A stretch of 47,380 bases of DNA from Thermoanaerobaculia bacterium (GTDB lineage: Bacteria > Acidobacteriota > Thermoanaerobaculia > Gp7-AA8). This document shows, one piece after another, positions 1-8,406 of this stretch (positions are counted from its first letter, which is position 1; each line of letters starts with the position of its first letter). A program made the translations under genes and the position numbers. The DNA lies in NCBI GenBank assembly GCA_017883235.1, contig JADGNY010000044.1, forward strand, positions 1-47,380, given 5' to 3'. The notes under the pieces were generated by a model. That model was given only the letters and a program-made list of their open reading frames with translations. It made no database searches and was not told the origin of the DNA.

Positions 1-150
1 TGTTCGCAGCTACTCAGGGTGATCGGATTTACGAGGCAATCAGCTCGGCATGCAACCATGGCCCCGACATGTCCCCGTCGAAGCCGGTACGCCCCCAAAT
101 TTTCAACGAACTGCATCCTCAAACGCCCCGTCTCATGGCAGCATTCCGAT

Positions 151-1023
151 ATGACTACCCGTGAGTTTGACCACGCCATCAATCTCATCGTGCGCCATGC
201 GCTCGATGAAGACCTTCCCGACATCACCAGCGAGGCCATGTTCGATCCCGGCGACCGCGGGCAGGCGCGGTTCCTGGTCAAAGCCTCGGGGATCCTGGCG
301 GGACTCGACTTCGCGGCGGCGACGTTCGCGGCGATCGATCCCGATTCCACCTTCGATCCGAAGCGAAAGGACGGCGATGCCGTCGAAGCGGGGGATGTCG
401 TGGCCGAGGTCAGCGCATCGGTGATCGCGCTGCTGGGGGGGGAGCGGACGGCGCTCAATCTCATGCAGCGCGCCTCCGGCATCGCTACGGCCACGCGGCG
501 CTACGTCGATGCTGTCCGCGGAACGAAAGCAAGGATCTACGACACGCGGAAGACCGCTCCGGGACTGCGCGCTCTGGACAAATACGCCGTCCGCTGCGGC
601 GGCGGAGAGAACCACCGCTTCGGCCTCTACGACATGTTCCTCATCAAGAACAACCATATCGACCAGGCCGGGTCGATCACCGCCGCGGTCGAACGGATCC
701 GTTCGACGAAGAGCGCCCAGCAGATCATGGTCGAGGTGCGCAACGTCGCCGAGCTCGAGGAAGCGCTGGTCCTGCGTCTCGACTTCATCCTCCTCGACAA
801 CATGACGGCCGGGCAGATGCGCGAGGCCGTTGCCCGGGTCGCCGGCGCGGTCCCGCTCGAAGCGTCGGGCGGCATCACCATCGACAACGTCCGCGAGATC
901 GCCGAGACGGGTGTCGACCGCATCTCGATCGGAGCGCTGACGCATTCGGTGACGGCGCTGGATATATCCATGCGAATCGTTTCGTTGCGGGTTGGCCGGT
1001 TGTCGGTTATCCGTAGTTTTTGA
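151..1023 (+). CDS. nadC: Nicotinate-nucleotide pyrophosphorylase (carboxylating)
   Basis: This is quinolinate phosphoribosyltransferase, which condenses quinolinate and PRPP into nicotinate mononucleotide in de novo NAD synthesis. The family pattern runs through the protein: the ERTALNLMQRASGIAT block, the DTRKTAPGLR block with its substrate-binding Arg and Lys, GGGENHRFGLYD, IKNNH, and the C-terminal LEASGGI and ISIGALTHS phosphate-binding segments. I start at ATG 151 because the protein begins there with the normal N-terminal helix; the frame is open further upstream but shows no family similarity. At about 290 aa it has normal length. The last dozen residues (VGRLSVIRSF) are encoded by the start of the GGTTGTC repeat element, which seems to have replaced the native stop region. 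No nadA or nadB is visible here. Confidence 0.95.
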   Translation: MTTREFDHAINLIVRHALDEDLPDITSEAMFDPGDRGQARFLVKASGILAGLDFAAATFAAIDPDSTFDPKRKDGDAVEAGDVVAEVSASVIALLGGERTALNLMQRASGIATATRRYVDAVRGTKARIYDTRKTAPGLRALDKYAVRCGGGENHRFGLYDMFLIKNNHIDQAGSITAAVERIRSTKSAQQIMVEVRNVAELEEALVLRLDFILLDNMTAGQMREAVARVAGAVPLEASGGITIDNVREIAETGVDRISIGALTHSVTALDISMRIVSLRVGRLSVIRSF

Positions 1024-1180
1024 GGGTTGCGGTTGTCGGTTGTCTGCGCGCTGCGGCGCGCGTGGACAATATTTCACGGCTGCGAGGCCGAGCGCGAGGC
1101 CATACGTTATTGACCACGCGCCGCGCGCAGACAACCGACAACGCGCGCGAAGCGCGCAGACAACGCGGCGAAGCCGCAGC
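994..1180. repeat. Heptamer inverted-repeat element, GGTTGTC type
   Basis: The left arm (about 1026-1064) contains GGTTGTCGGTTGTCTG followed by GCGCGCTGCGGCGCGCGTGG. The right arm (about 1114-1175) carries the reverse complement, with CAGACAACCGACAACGCG. The two arms could form a long imperfect hairpin. It lies between nadC and the GGDEF regulator and contributes the last codons of nadC. Related copies sit near 13330-13445 and 26697-26892. Confidence 0.8.
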
Positions 1181-1211
1181 ACTGGCACCACCCTTGCGGC
1201 AGCGCTCGTCG

Positions 1212-2174
1212 ATGCCAGACTCCAGGCCCTTTCAGGTCGCCATCGTCGATGACGATCCCGCGATCAGGCGGCTGGTGAGCCTGTTTCTCAAGCGCAGTGG
1301 GTACGAGACCGTCGAATTCGGGATGGGGGAAGAGGCGAAGGAGCAACTCCCGAAGATCATCTGGGACCTGGCCATCCTCGACCGGCGCCTTCCGGATATG
1401 GATGGGGTCGAGCTCTGCCGGCAGCTCAAGTCGGAGCCCGAGCTGCGCAACCGCTACATCATCATGCTCACCGGCGAGGACGATCAGGAGGACAAGGTCC
1501 AGGGCCTCGACCTCGGCGCGGACGACTACATCACCAAGCCTTTCCAATATCCCGAGCTGATGGCGCGCATCCGCGCCGCCAAACGGATCGTCGACCTCCA
1601 GAAAGAGCTGCTCGACAGCAACCGCCGGCTGGAGCTCCTCTCGATCACCGACGGGCTGACGAAGCTATACAACCACCGCCATCTCCAGGACGAGCTGTCG
1701 CGCGCCTTCGAGGAATCGCAGCGCTACCTGCGGCCGCTCTCCTTCGTCATCGTCGATCTCGATCTCTTCAAGAAGGTCAACGATACCTACGGCCACGCGG
1801 TCGGCGATGAAGTGCTCAAGGCCATCTCGAAGATCTTCCAGGAGGCGATCCGGTCGACCGATCTGGCCGCCCGCTACGGCGGAGAAGAGTTCGCGCTGAT
1901 GCTGCCGGAGACGGTCCTCGAGGACGCCCTCATTTTTGCGGAGCAGATCCGGCGAGCCATCGAATTGACGCCGGTGATTACGCAGTCCGGCCCGATCTCG
2001 GCGACGGTCAGCATCGGCGTAGCCACCGCGCCGAACGCGCGCATCCATTCAGCCAAAGAGCTGATCGTGGCGGCGGACAAGGCGCTGTATCGGGCAAAGA
2101 AAAACGGGCGCAATCAGGTGCAGGCGGATGGCGCAAGGACGCGGCAGGCGGTCAAGGGATCGGATGCGGCGTGA
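1212..2174 (+). CDS. Response regulator with GGDEF diguanylate cyclase domain (PleD-like)
   Basis: This is a 320-aa cytoplasmic signal protein. Residues 1-125 form a receiver domain with the acidic pocket at D13-D15, phosphoacceptor D57, T87 and K109. A short helical linker leads to a GGDEF domain at about 145-305. The active-site motif is GGEEF (223-227), which is competent for making cyclic di-GMP from two GTP. An RxxD inhibitory site (RSTD, 214-217) lies five residues before it, so product feedback inhibition is expected. Phosphorylation probably drives dimerisation and activity, as in PleD. I use ATG 1212; the longer open frame upstream is translated repeat DNA. No partner kinase is adjacent, though an HPt protein lies 0.7 kb downstream on the other strand. 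Confidence 0.93.
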   Translation: MPDSRPFQVAIVDDDPAIRRLVSLFLKRSGYETVEFGMGEEAKEQLPKIIWDLAILDRRLPDMDGVELCRQLKSEPELRNRYIIMLTGEDDQEDKVQGLDLGADDYITKPFQYPELMARIRAAKRIVDLQKELLDSNRRLELLSITDGLTKLYNHRHLQDELSRAFEESQRYLRPLSFVIVDLDLFKKVNDTYGHAVGDEVLKAISKIFQEAIRSTDLAARYGGEEFALMLPETVLEDALIFAEQIRRAIELTPVITQSGPISATVSIGVATAPNARIHSAKELIVAADKALYRAKKNGRNQVQADGARTRQAVKGSDAA

Positions 2175-2218
2175 CACGGTTGCGCGGTCTCGCGGTCGGT
2201 GAACACCCCGAACTAACC

Positions 2219-2775
2219 CAGGGCCATGGCCTTATCGAGGAGCGCTCTTTCCCTGCGTGGGAAGGTATTGACGTTATTGGTCAAGGTAGGGATGATGAAA
2301 TCAATCTGACGGGCCTTCTGGCCAATGAGATTTTGTTCTGACGTAGGGCCATGGCCATATCGAAGAACGTTTTTTGCTTCCGCCGGAAGGCCCTCGCGTT
2401 CTCGCTGAAGTCAGGAAGCCTCCAAAGGTCATCCATGGACGTAGAACCGATCAGATGTTCGCTCCGGCCAAAAGCGATTTTGTTCTGACGTAGGGCCATG
2501 GCAATACGTCAGAATGTTTTTCGTTTCCGCGGGAGGGCACTGACGTTATCGCTGAAGCCAGGAAGCTTCCAAAGGCGATCCATGGACGTAGGATCGATCA
2601 AACGCTCGCTCCGGCCAAAAGAGATTTTGTTCTGACGTATTGCCATGGCCCTATTGAAGAATGTTTTTTGTTTCTTCGATAAGCCGATTCCGATACGCCG
2701 GAAGCAAATCAGCCTCCCGATGATGTCCATGGATCTACTGGCGATCGGATCTTCATTCTGAGCTTGGAGGGGTTG
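2219..2775. repeat. 147-bp tandem repeat array, three full units plus degenerate ends
   Basis: The string GATTTTGTTCTG recurs at 2329, 2476 and 2623, a spacing of exactly 147 bp (49 codons). Each copy is followed by a GCCATGG segment. A shortened unit (126 bp) precedes the array and a degenerate one follows. Read on the minus strand, the array is one frame from 2799 to 2281 encoding a 49-residue module that contains RQNKI, FGRSE, TSMD, and RK with KTF, interrupted by a TGA at 2509-2511. Between the units most base differences change the amino acid, which argues against an ordinary conserved protein. This array fills the otherwise gene-free stretch 2175-2851; a single GCGGTCTCGCGGT repeat arm lies at 2175-2201. 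Confidence 0.85.
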
Positions 2776-2851
2776 ATCAGGCGGCGTTCGTGGCCGCAAA
2801 CGGTGACAGGAAGACGGCGCAATGATCTACTGCGCAACCCCGAGAATCCCG

Positions 2852-3184
2852 CTACTTCGAAACCTCCACCGCGAACTCCTTCATCCGGCGGTCGACTTCG
2901 GCGCGCAGGCTGAAGACGTGCTGCTGGATGCGGTCGTCGATTCCCGGAGTCGTCCCCTCTCTCGCCAGTTGCTCCACGGCTGTCTCCAGCTCCGCGGCGT
3001 CGGTCGAAATCAGGCCGAAGCCGTAGCTTCCGCCTGAGCCTTTCAGTTGATGGGCGAGATACGTCAGCCGTTCCAGTGTTTCCGGCGACTGCTCGGCATC
3101 GAGCTTCGCCTGGAGCTCGCGCACCTTCTCGTCGGCTTCGGCGAGAAACTCGCGTCTCAGGTCATCCAGTTCCAGATCCACCAT
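2852..3184 (-). CDS. HPt (histidine phosphotransfer) domain protein
   Basis: This is a 110-aa stand-alone HPt domain. The motif LAHQLKGSGGSYGF places the phosphorylatable histidine at H45, followed by the Lys and the small Gly/Ser residues that give access to it. The rest is predicted all helical, as expected for the four-helix bundle. Such proteins relay phosphate between a hybrid kinase and a response regulator. Two adjacent ATGs (3187 and 3184) are possible; the second is better spaced from the GAGG sequence upstream. It is divergent from the CBM9-like gene. The nearby diguanylate cyclase response regulator is a plausible but unproven partner. Confidence 0.88.
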   Translation of the reverse strand: MVDLELDDLRREFLAEADEKVRELQAKLDAEQSPETLERLTYLAHQLKGSGGSYGFGLISTDAAELETAVEQLAREGTTPGIDDRIQQHVFSLRAEVDRRMKEFAVEVSK

Positions 3185-3206
3185 CATTTCCCTCGGGCCT
3201 CTGGCA

Positions 3207-3224
3207 GCATTGCACGCACAATGC
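3207..3224. promoter_or_regulatory. Dyad in divergent intergenic region
   Basis: A perfect inverted repeat GCATTG-N6-CAATGC lies between the divergent HPt and CBM9-like starts. It has the size of an operator half-site pair, but no regulator is known and it could be chance. Confidence 0.3.
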
Positions 3225-3240
3225 CGCGCCTGTGAGGCCG

Positions 3241-3246
3241 TATGAT
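3241..3246 (+). promoter_or_regulatory. -10-like box TATGAT next to start codon
   Basis: TATGAT lies 8 nt before ATG 3255 and there is no Shine-Dalgarno sequence. This spacing puts transcription initiation at or next to the start codon. Confidence 0.45.
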
Positions 3247-3254
3247 TTCGGTAC

Positions 3255-3875
3255 ATGCCGGTTCCCGTGATCGCTGTGCCCCGCGCCGAATTCTCGATCG
3301 AAGAGCCGTGGGACATCCCGCCCGCCTGCGAGGTGGTGACGTTGCGGCTCGCCGGTAACGGAGGCGCGCCGCGGCTTCGGACCTTGGTCGCCGCGTACTA
3401 CGACGATGACCTTCTCACCATCGTTTTCCGATGCGATGACGACGAGATCGTCGCCACCTACCTTGACCACGACCAGCCGCTCTGGCGGGAAGACGTCGTC
3501 GAGGTGTTCCTGGCACCCAGCGGTCTGACGCCCTACTTCGAGATCGAGGTCAACCCGCTTGGAACGACCTTCGACGCGCGCATCGACTCGCCCGACGGCG
3601 TCCGCGCCACGATGACCACGGATCCTGCCTGGACGTGCACCGATCTCTTCGCCGCCGTGCGGCGCGTCGATCAACGTACGCTGGACGTCGTCATCCGGCT
3701 GCCGTTCGCATCTCTCGGTGCCCATGCGAGATCGGGCGACGAGTGGCGGGCAAACCTCTTTCGTATCGACCGAAGCGCCGCGCACGGCGACGACTTCAGC
3801 GCGTGGCAACCGACGCGGAAATCGCCGCCCGACTTTCACGTTGCGGCCGCGTTCGGCGGGCTGCGCTTCGCGTGA
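3255..3875 (+). CDS. Carbohydrate-binding family 9-like (DOMON-type) protein
   Basis: This 206-aa protein resembles the CBM9-like beta-sandwich domain found in many bacterial hypothetical proteins and xylanases. Typical marks are the strand pattern around VAAYYDDDLLTIVFRCDDDEI, the segment LWREDVVEVFLAPSG, FEIEVNPLGTTFDARID, and the late W-R-NLFRID. Such domains bind sugars or haem-like ligands. There is no signal peptide, so a cytoplasmic or otherwise exported site is unclear. The start at ATG 3255 leaves only a TATGAT box 8 nt upstream and no ribosome-binding site. It stands alone. The family assignment is fairly safe; the ligand is unknown. Confidence 0.8.
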   Translation: MPVPVIAVPRAEFSIEEPWDIPPACEVVTLRLAGNGGAPRLRTLVAAYYDDDLLTIVFRCDDDEIVATYLDHDQPLWREDVVEVFLAPSGLTPYFEIEVNPLGTTFDARIDSPDGVRATMTTDPAWTCTDLFAAVRRVDQRTLDVVIRLPFASLGAHARSGDEWRANLFRIDRSAAHGDDFSAWQPTRKSPPDFHVAAAFGGLRFA

Positions 3876-3992
3876 CAAAAGCAGCTAACTTCTTGTATTA
3901 CAGGGAATTCATTCGACATTTGCTGATTTGTAATCATCTCCCCGGCATTCGCAGATTAGATTGAGCGTGGCCAAGGACCCCAGTCCCCGACA

Positions 3993-4478
3993 ATGACCGT
4001 CCGACTTTCTCATTTTCTCGTTGCAGCGCTTCTTCTCGTTCCCGCGGCGTACGCCGAGGATCGGAAGATGTGCACCTCGTCGCCGCGTGAGTGCGAGCAG
4101 GCGATCCGCCAGCTTTCGAGCGGCCGCCGCTACCTCGGCGCGAGGATCGAAGAGCTCAATCCAGGCATCGTCGTCAAGGCGGTGATCGATGACGGCCCGG
4201 CCGCCCGCGCCGACCTCAGACCCGGCGACCGGCTCATGGCCGTGAACGGCCGCAGCACCCTCGAGGGGGACATCAAGGATTTCAAGCAGATCCTCTACAG
4301 CGCGAAAGAAACCGGCGTGCTCTGGATCATCATCAAGCGTCAGGGTGTTCTGAAGAAGATCGACGTACGGCTGGAGCCGTACTCGAAGGCGCAGATCGAC
4401 AAGATGGTGGCGCAGCATCTGTTGCAGGGCCATGGCATTCCTCCCACCGTCAGCGCGACTTCGACGCCGCAGCAGTGA
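3993..4478 (+). CDS. Secreted PDZ-domain protein
   Basis: This 161-aa protein has a classical signal peptide (about residues 1-21, ending AYA) and a PDZ domain at about 45-130. The segment YLGARIEELNPGIVVKAVIDDGPAARADLRPGDRLMAVNG, quoted here only for its GPAA and RPGDR core, is the typical carboxylate-binding loop and helix region. A short Pro/Ser/Thr tail follows. There is no protease domain, so it may be a periplasmic adaptor or sensor component. It ends 12 nt before the histidine kinase start, so the two may be co-transcribed and the PDZ protein may feed that sensor; this is inference. Confidence 0.82.
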   Translation: MTVRLSHFLVAALLLVPAAYAEDRKMCTSSPRECEQAIRQLSSGRRYLGARIEELNPGIVVKAVIDDGPAARADLRPGDRLMAVNGRSTLEGDIKDFKQILYSAKETGVLWIIIKRQGVLKKIDVRLEPYSKAQIDKMVAQHLLQGHGIPPTVSATSTPQQ

Positions 4479-4490
4479 TGACGGAGACAA

Positions 4491-6032
4491 ATGGCCCGTG
4501 CCCTACTGGCGAAGTTCAAGGTGAGCCCGCGATCGGGTGACCGGCCGAACCACGTCTCACCGATTCTCGTTCCCTTTCTCATCGTCACCATCGGTCTGGG
4601 CGTCCTGGCCTGGCGCTCGTACGTGCTTTCGGCCCGGATGGAGCGCGGCGTCAACACGCTGGCAATGCAGTACGCCGGCTACGCTGCCGAGATCAGCGCG
4701 CGGCGCGTCGATACAGCAGTCCACGATGAGCTCTACCGGGCATCCGAGGAGTGGCAGAAGGTGGAGCGGCGCTCGCCGTCGCCGGAAGAACTGCAGAAGT
4801 GGATTCGCGACAACGACTGGATCATCTCCGCGCTCTACGTTCCTGACGCCGACCCGGCCAGTGCGATCTTCGCCAGCAAGCCGCCCGGGACGGCGCATGC
4901 CGGGGCTCGGTTGCCGCGCGAGTTCTACTCATCCAGCGGCATCGTCCGCTACACCTACGATCCCTCGCTGCTCCTGGCCCGCGTTGGTCCCGCGCTCGCG
5001 CACCAGCCGCTGGTGCAGGCGCAGGGGCTCTCGCAACAGGCGCAGGTCTCCATCATCGAGAATCCGTCCGCCGTCGGCGCGATCAAGACCGGCAACGGCT
5101 ACGCCTTCATCGCCCCGATGGCCGCGCCACTGTCGTCGTACGCGGTGCGCGGTTTCGTCGAGACCGGCTACGGAACCTCGGGCTGGGAAAACGCCCGTCT
5201 GATCAGCATCCTCCTCAGCGCTTTGGCCCTGTCACTCACGGCGCTAGGGGCCTACCTGGCGATGCGCGGCCTCATGCGCGAAGCCGACACGATGAAGCTG
5301 CGCGGCGCGCTTGTGGCGAACGTCTCGCACGAGCTTCGCACGCCGCTGTCGATGATCCGCCTCGGCGCCGAGACGCTCAAGCGCGGCGGCACGCGTCTGC
5401 CGGAGAAGCAGCGTCACGAGATCGAAGACTCGATCCTGCGCGAAGTGCTGCACCTCTCGCACCTCGTCGAGAACGTTCTCGACGTCGCCCGAATCCAGAA
5501 CAGCAGCGCCAAGGCGCTGGCGTTAACGCCGGTCTACCCGCGCGACCTTCTCACCTCGCTCGTCTCGACCTACGAGTCGTGGATCCGCAGCCGCGGCTTC
5601 GACGTCACGCTCCACATCGACGATGCCATCGACGAGCAGTCGTGGGATCGCGATGCCGTGTCGCGCGCCGTACTGAACCTGATCGACAATGCCATCAAGT
5701 ACTCCGGCGATGAGAACAGGATCATCGACGTCACGCTCCGGCAGACGGAGGCATCCGTGGTGATCGAGGTGAAAGACCGCGGCATCGGTATCGAAGCCGA
5801 CGATCTCACGCACATCTTCGAGCCGTATTACCGCGCGCAGTTCTCCGATACCCAGACGCGCCGCGGCGCCGGCCTGGGGCTGACGCTGGTGCAGCAGATC
5901 ATCGCCTCGCACGGCGGCACGATCGAAGTGGAATCCAGACCCGGCGCCGGATCGACATTCCGGCTCCTCTTTCCTCGGCCGCAATCGCCGAAAACCTCAT
6001 CCCTGGCGCAGCTGGCACCACAGACGCTGTAG
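4491..6032 (+). CDS. Membrane sensor histidine kinase
   Basis: This 513-aa kinase has a transmembrane helix at about 24-45, a periplasmic sensor region at about 46-235 and a second helix at about 236-260. A HisKA domain follows with the H-box SHELRTPLS (phosphorylated H280), then an HATPase_c domain with N-box NLIDNAIKY (396-404), G1 DRGIGIEADD (from 429) and G2 GAGLGLTLV (459-467). It autophosphorylates in response to an unknown envelope signal. The response regulator begins 44 nt after it ends and is the obvious partner. The PDZ protein immediately upstream may belong to the same unit. Confidence 0.93.
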   Translation: MARALLAKFKVSPRSGDRPNHVSPILVPFLIVTIGLGVLAWRSYVLSARMERGVNTLAMQYAGYAAEISARRVDTAVHDELYRASEEWQKVERRSPSPEELQKWIRDNDWIISALYVPDADPASAIFASKPPGTAHAGARLPREFYSSSGIVRYTYDPSLLLARVGPALAHQPLVQAQGLSQQAQVSIIENPSAVGAIKTGNGYAFIAPMAAPLSSYAVRGFVETGYGTSGWENARLISILLSALALSLTALGAYLAMRGLMREADTMKLRGALVANVSHELRTPLSMIRLGAETLKRGGTRLPEKQRHEIEDSILREVLHLSHLVENVLDVARIQNSSAKALALTPVYPRDLLTSLVSTYESWIRSRGFDVTLHIDDAIDEQSWDRDAVSRAVLNLIDNAIKYSGDENRIIDVTLRQTEASVVIEVKDRGIGIEADDLTHIFEPYYRAQFSDTQTRRGAGLGLTLVQQIIASHGGTIEVESRPGAGSTFRLLFPRPQSPKTSSLAQLAPQTL

Positions 6033-6076
6033 AAACTCTCGCCGCCCGAGGCCCGTACTAACACCGGAGATTGCCG

Positions 6077-6784
6077 ATGACGAAAATACTGGTCGTTGAA
6101 GATGAAGCAGGACTGCGGCAGGGACTCGAGATCAATCTCCGCATGGAGAACTACGAGACGGTGCTGGCCGCCGACGGAGAGGAAGCGATCCGTGTCTTTC
6201 ACGCGGAGACGCCCGATCTGGTGCTCCTCGATCTGATGCTGCCGAAAAAGAGCGGCTTCGAAGTCCTCGATCACATCCGTAAGTTTTCGAAGATCCCGGT
6301 CATCCTGCTCACCGCCCGCGGGCAGGAAACCGACAAGGTGCGCGGCCTGCGCGGGGGGGCGGACGACTACATCACCAAGCCGTTCGGCTTGCAGGAGCTC
6401 TTCGCCCGCATCGATGCCGTCATGCGCCGCAGCGACGCTACCTCGCTGACGACGAAGACGATCTGCGAAGACACGCTCATCAAGCTCGATCCATCAACGC
6501 GCGAGGCCTCGGCGAAAGACCACAAGCTGAAACTCTCGCCCAAAGAGTTTGATCTGCTCATGTACCTCTTCCGCAACAAAGAGCGCGTCGTTCCGCGCGA
6601 CGAGCTACTTTCGCGCGTCTGGAACTACCGCGTCGATCTCAACCTCAACAGCCGCACCGTCGACACGCACGTGACGCGCCTCCGCCGCAAGCTCCAGAAA
6701 GCGGTAGGAACCGATGCCGCGGTGATCGTCGCCGTGGCGAAGATCGGATACCGGTATCTGGGTGAGGCGAGCGATGCCGCATAA
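6077..6784 (+). CDS. OmpR/PhoB-family response regulator
   Basis: This 235-aa regulator has a receiver domain with phosphoacceptor D52, T79 and K101 in DDYITKP, then a winged-helix DNA-binding domain at about 130-232 (LKLSPKEFDLL, the TVDTHVTRLRRKL recognition helix and the IGYRYL wing). A TTG six bases earlier is possible, but ATG 6077 has a GGAGA sequence 6 nt upstream and gives the standard receiver N-terminus. It is cognate to the preceding kinase. Its targets are not evident from the window. Confidence 0.93.
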   Translation: MTKILVVEDEAGLRQGLEINLRMENYETVLAADGEEAIRVFHAETPDLVLLDLMLPKKSGFEVLDHIRKFSKIPVILLTARGQETDKVRGLRGGADDYITKPFGLQELFARIDAVMRRSDATSLTTKTICEDTLIKLDPSTREASAKDHKLKLSPKEFDLLMYLFRNKERVVPRDELLSRVWNYRVDLNLNSRTVDTHVTRLRRKLQKAVGTDAAVIVAVAKIGYRYLGEASDAA

Positions 6785-6957
6785 CCCCGCATTTGACAAC
6801 GGAAGCCAACCGTCATAGCGTCACGGCCCACATGCAGCCGACCATCTGTTGCCGCCGCCTCACAGGTCCGTTCGAGCGAACGTAGGCGCGGCATCAGCCA
6901 CTTTTCATCGAATGAGACCCGGGCAGATCGCTCGGGTCTTTTGTTTTAGGAGGAAAA
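6785..6957 (+). promoter_or_regulatory. cysK leader with hairpins
   Basis: This 173-nt leader holds a TTGACA at 6793-6798 without a convincing -10, a perfect small hairpin CGTTCGAGCGAACG at 6869-6882, and a terminator-like stem-loop at 6915-6947 followed directly by the AGGAGG ribosome-binding site (6949-6954). There is no room for a promoter between terminator and gene, so any cysK transcript from this region must pass the hairpin. I recognise no S-box, T-box or other known riboswitch consensus. Confidence 0.45.
6915..6947 (+). terminator. Intrinsic terminator or attenuator before cysK
   Basis: AGACCCG (6915-6921) pairs perfectly with CGGGTCT (6933-6939) across an 11-nt loop and is followed by a T-rich run, TTTTGTTTT. 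It could end the response-regulator transcript or attenuate cysK. Confidence 0.65.
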
Positions 6958-7944
6958 ATGCACGGGAAGATCTACAACAACATCACGGAACTGATCGGGA
7001 GTACGCCGCTGGTGAGGCTCAACCGCATTGTCCCCGCCGGCGCGGCGGAAGTGGCCGCCAAGCTCGAATCGTTCAATCCACTGTCATCCGTCAAAGACCG
7101 CATCGCCATCTCCATGGTCAACGAGGCGGAGAAAGCCGGCGAGATCACGCCCGGCAAGTCGACCATCGTCGAAGCGACGAGCGGCAACACAGGAATCGGT
7201 CTGGCCTTCGTCGCCGCGGCCAAGGGCTACAAGTGCACTCTGGTGATGCCCGATACGATGTCTGTCGAGCGCCGCAAGTTGTTCCAGGCTCTTGGCGCGG
7301 AGCTCATCCTCACGCCGGGCCCGAAAGGCATCAAGGAATCGCAGCGCGTCGCCGAGGAGTACGCGGCTAATAACGAGGGATCGTGGCTGTCGAAGCAGTT
7401 CGACAACCCCGCCAATCTCAAAGTCCATCGCGAGACCACGGCGCAGGAAATCCTTCGCGACACCGACGGCAAGGTCGACGCCATCGTTGCCGGTGTCGGC
7501 ACCGGCGGCACGGTCACCGGCATCGGTCAGGTCTTCAAGAAAGAGAAGCCAGACACGCTCATCGTCGCCGTCGAACCGATCGAATCGCAGCTGCTCAAGG
7601 GCGGAACGCACAACCCGCACAAGCTGCAGGGCATCGGTGCCGGCCTCATCCCGGCGATCTACGATGCGAACGTCGTCGACCGCGTCGTCGACGTGACCTG
7701 GGAGGATGCGCAGTCGACCGCGCGGCGTCTTTCGAAAGAGGAAGGCATCTTCGTCGGCATCTCCTCCGGTGCCATTGCCTGGGCGGCGATCGAGATTGCC
7801 AAGGAGCTCGGAGCCGGGAAGCGCGTGGTGGTCGTCCTTCCGGACACGGGCGAACGCTACCTCTCAACCGCTCTCTTTGAGTACACAGATCTGGTAAATC
7901 AGCCGGCGACCACTCCACAAATGCTCGCGGCTGCTGCAAAATAA
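6958..7944 (+). CDS. cysK: Cysteine synthase A (O-acetylserine sulfhydrylase)
   Basis: This 328-aa PLP enzyme makes cysteine from O-acetylserine and sulfide. The N-terminal segment ITELIGSTPLVRLN, the PLP lysine in NPLSSVKDR (K46), the substrate loop TSGNTG (74-79), the phosphate-binding GTGGT and the late GISSGA serine all match the family. Length is normal. The start has a strong AGGAGG sequence, unlike many genes here. It follows a leader with a terminator-like hairpin. A CAP-domain gene starts 6 nt after it and may be co-transcribed, although the two functions are unrelated. Confidence 0.95.
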   Translation: MHGKIYNNITELIGSTPLVRLNRIVPAGAAEVAAKLESFNPLSSVKDRIAISMVNEAEKAGEITPGKSTIVEATSGNTGIGLAFVAAAKGYKCTLVMPDTMSVERRKLFQALGAELILTPGPKGIKESQRVAEEYAANNEGSWLSKQFDNPANLKVHRETTAQEILRDTDGKVDAIVAGVGTGGTVTGIGQVFKKEKPDTLIVAVEPIESQLLKGGTHNPHKLQGIGAGLIPAIYDANVVDRVVDVTWEDAQSTARRLSKEEGIFVGISSGAIAWAAIEIAKELGAGKRVVVVLPDTGERYLSTALFEYTDLVNQPATTPQMLAAAAK

Positions 7945-7950
7945 CTGTCC

Positions 7951-8403
7951 ATGACACGGTTCCTGGCCCTTTTCCTTCTGGTCGCGACGCCGGCGCTCGC
8001 CTCGGACATCACCCGAGCGTCGGTCGTCGCGGCCATGAATGAGTACCGCGCGGAGCACCACCTCCCACTCCTGCGCGAGGATTTGCGTCTCGATGCCGCC
8101 GCTAACGACCGGATGCGCGACATGGAAGATCAGGGCTACTGGGCTCACGAATCTCCCGACGGCCGCTCGCCCTTCACCTGGCTCGCGCCGCACGAATACG
8201 ACTTCCACTACGCCGGTGAAAACCTCGCCTCCGGCTTCGAGACCACCGAGCTGCTGGTAGCCGGCTGGATGGAGTCGCCCGGCCACCGCGACAACATCCT
8301 TTCGCCGCATTTCGAAGATTGCGGCATCGCCATCATCGACGGAATGACGATGCGGCGCGGGACGGGGAAATCGATCGTGGTGATGTTCGGGGCCACGCGC
8401 TAG
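7951..8403 (+). CDS. Secreted CAP (SCP-like) domain protein
   Basis: This 150-aa protein has a signal peptide (about 1-17, ending ALA) followed directly by a CAP domain. The family signatures are AMNEYRAEHHLPLL, H in YWAHESPDGRSPF, AGENLASG and SPGHRDNILSPHF, which supply the two His and the acidic residues of the CAP cavity. Bacterial members are extracellular and of mostly unknown role. The 3' 155 bp of this gene are duplicated at 9616-9770, on the far side of an apparent insertion. A strong terminator follows the stop codon. Confidence 0.9.
   Translation: MTRFLALFLLVATPALASDITRASVVAAMNEYRAEHHLPLLREDLRLDAAANDRMRDMEDQGYWAHESPDGRSPFTWLAPHEYDFHYAGENLASGFETTELLVAGWMESPGHRDNILSPHFEDCGIAIIDGMTMRRGTGKSIVVMFGATR
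8245..8399 (+). repeat. 155-bp direct repeat, copy 1 (CAP gene 3' end)
   Basis: This segment matches 9616-9770 almost base for base, with differences mainly near the 5' edge (CTGGTAG versus GTCTTTG) and a few substitutions. Together the two copies bracket 8400-9615. Confidence 0.88.
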
Positions 8404-8406
8404 ACA

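Noticed and set aside
1020-1211. A longer N-terminus for the GGDEF response regulator.
   Set aside because: The upstream frame is translated repeat DNA, and the receiver domain begins normally at ATG 1212.
6860-6890. A tRNA-like GGTCCGTTCGAGCGA segment.
   Set aside because: It resembles a T-arm only slightly. No acceptor, D or anticodon stem can be drawn around it.
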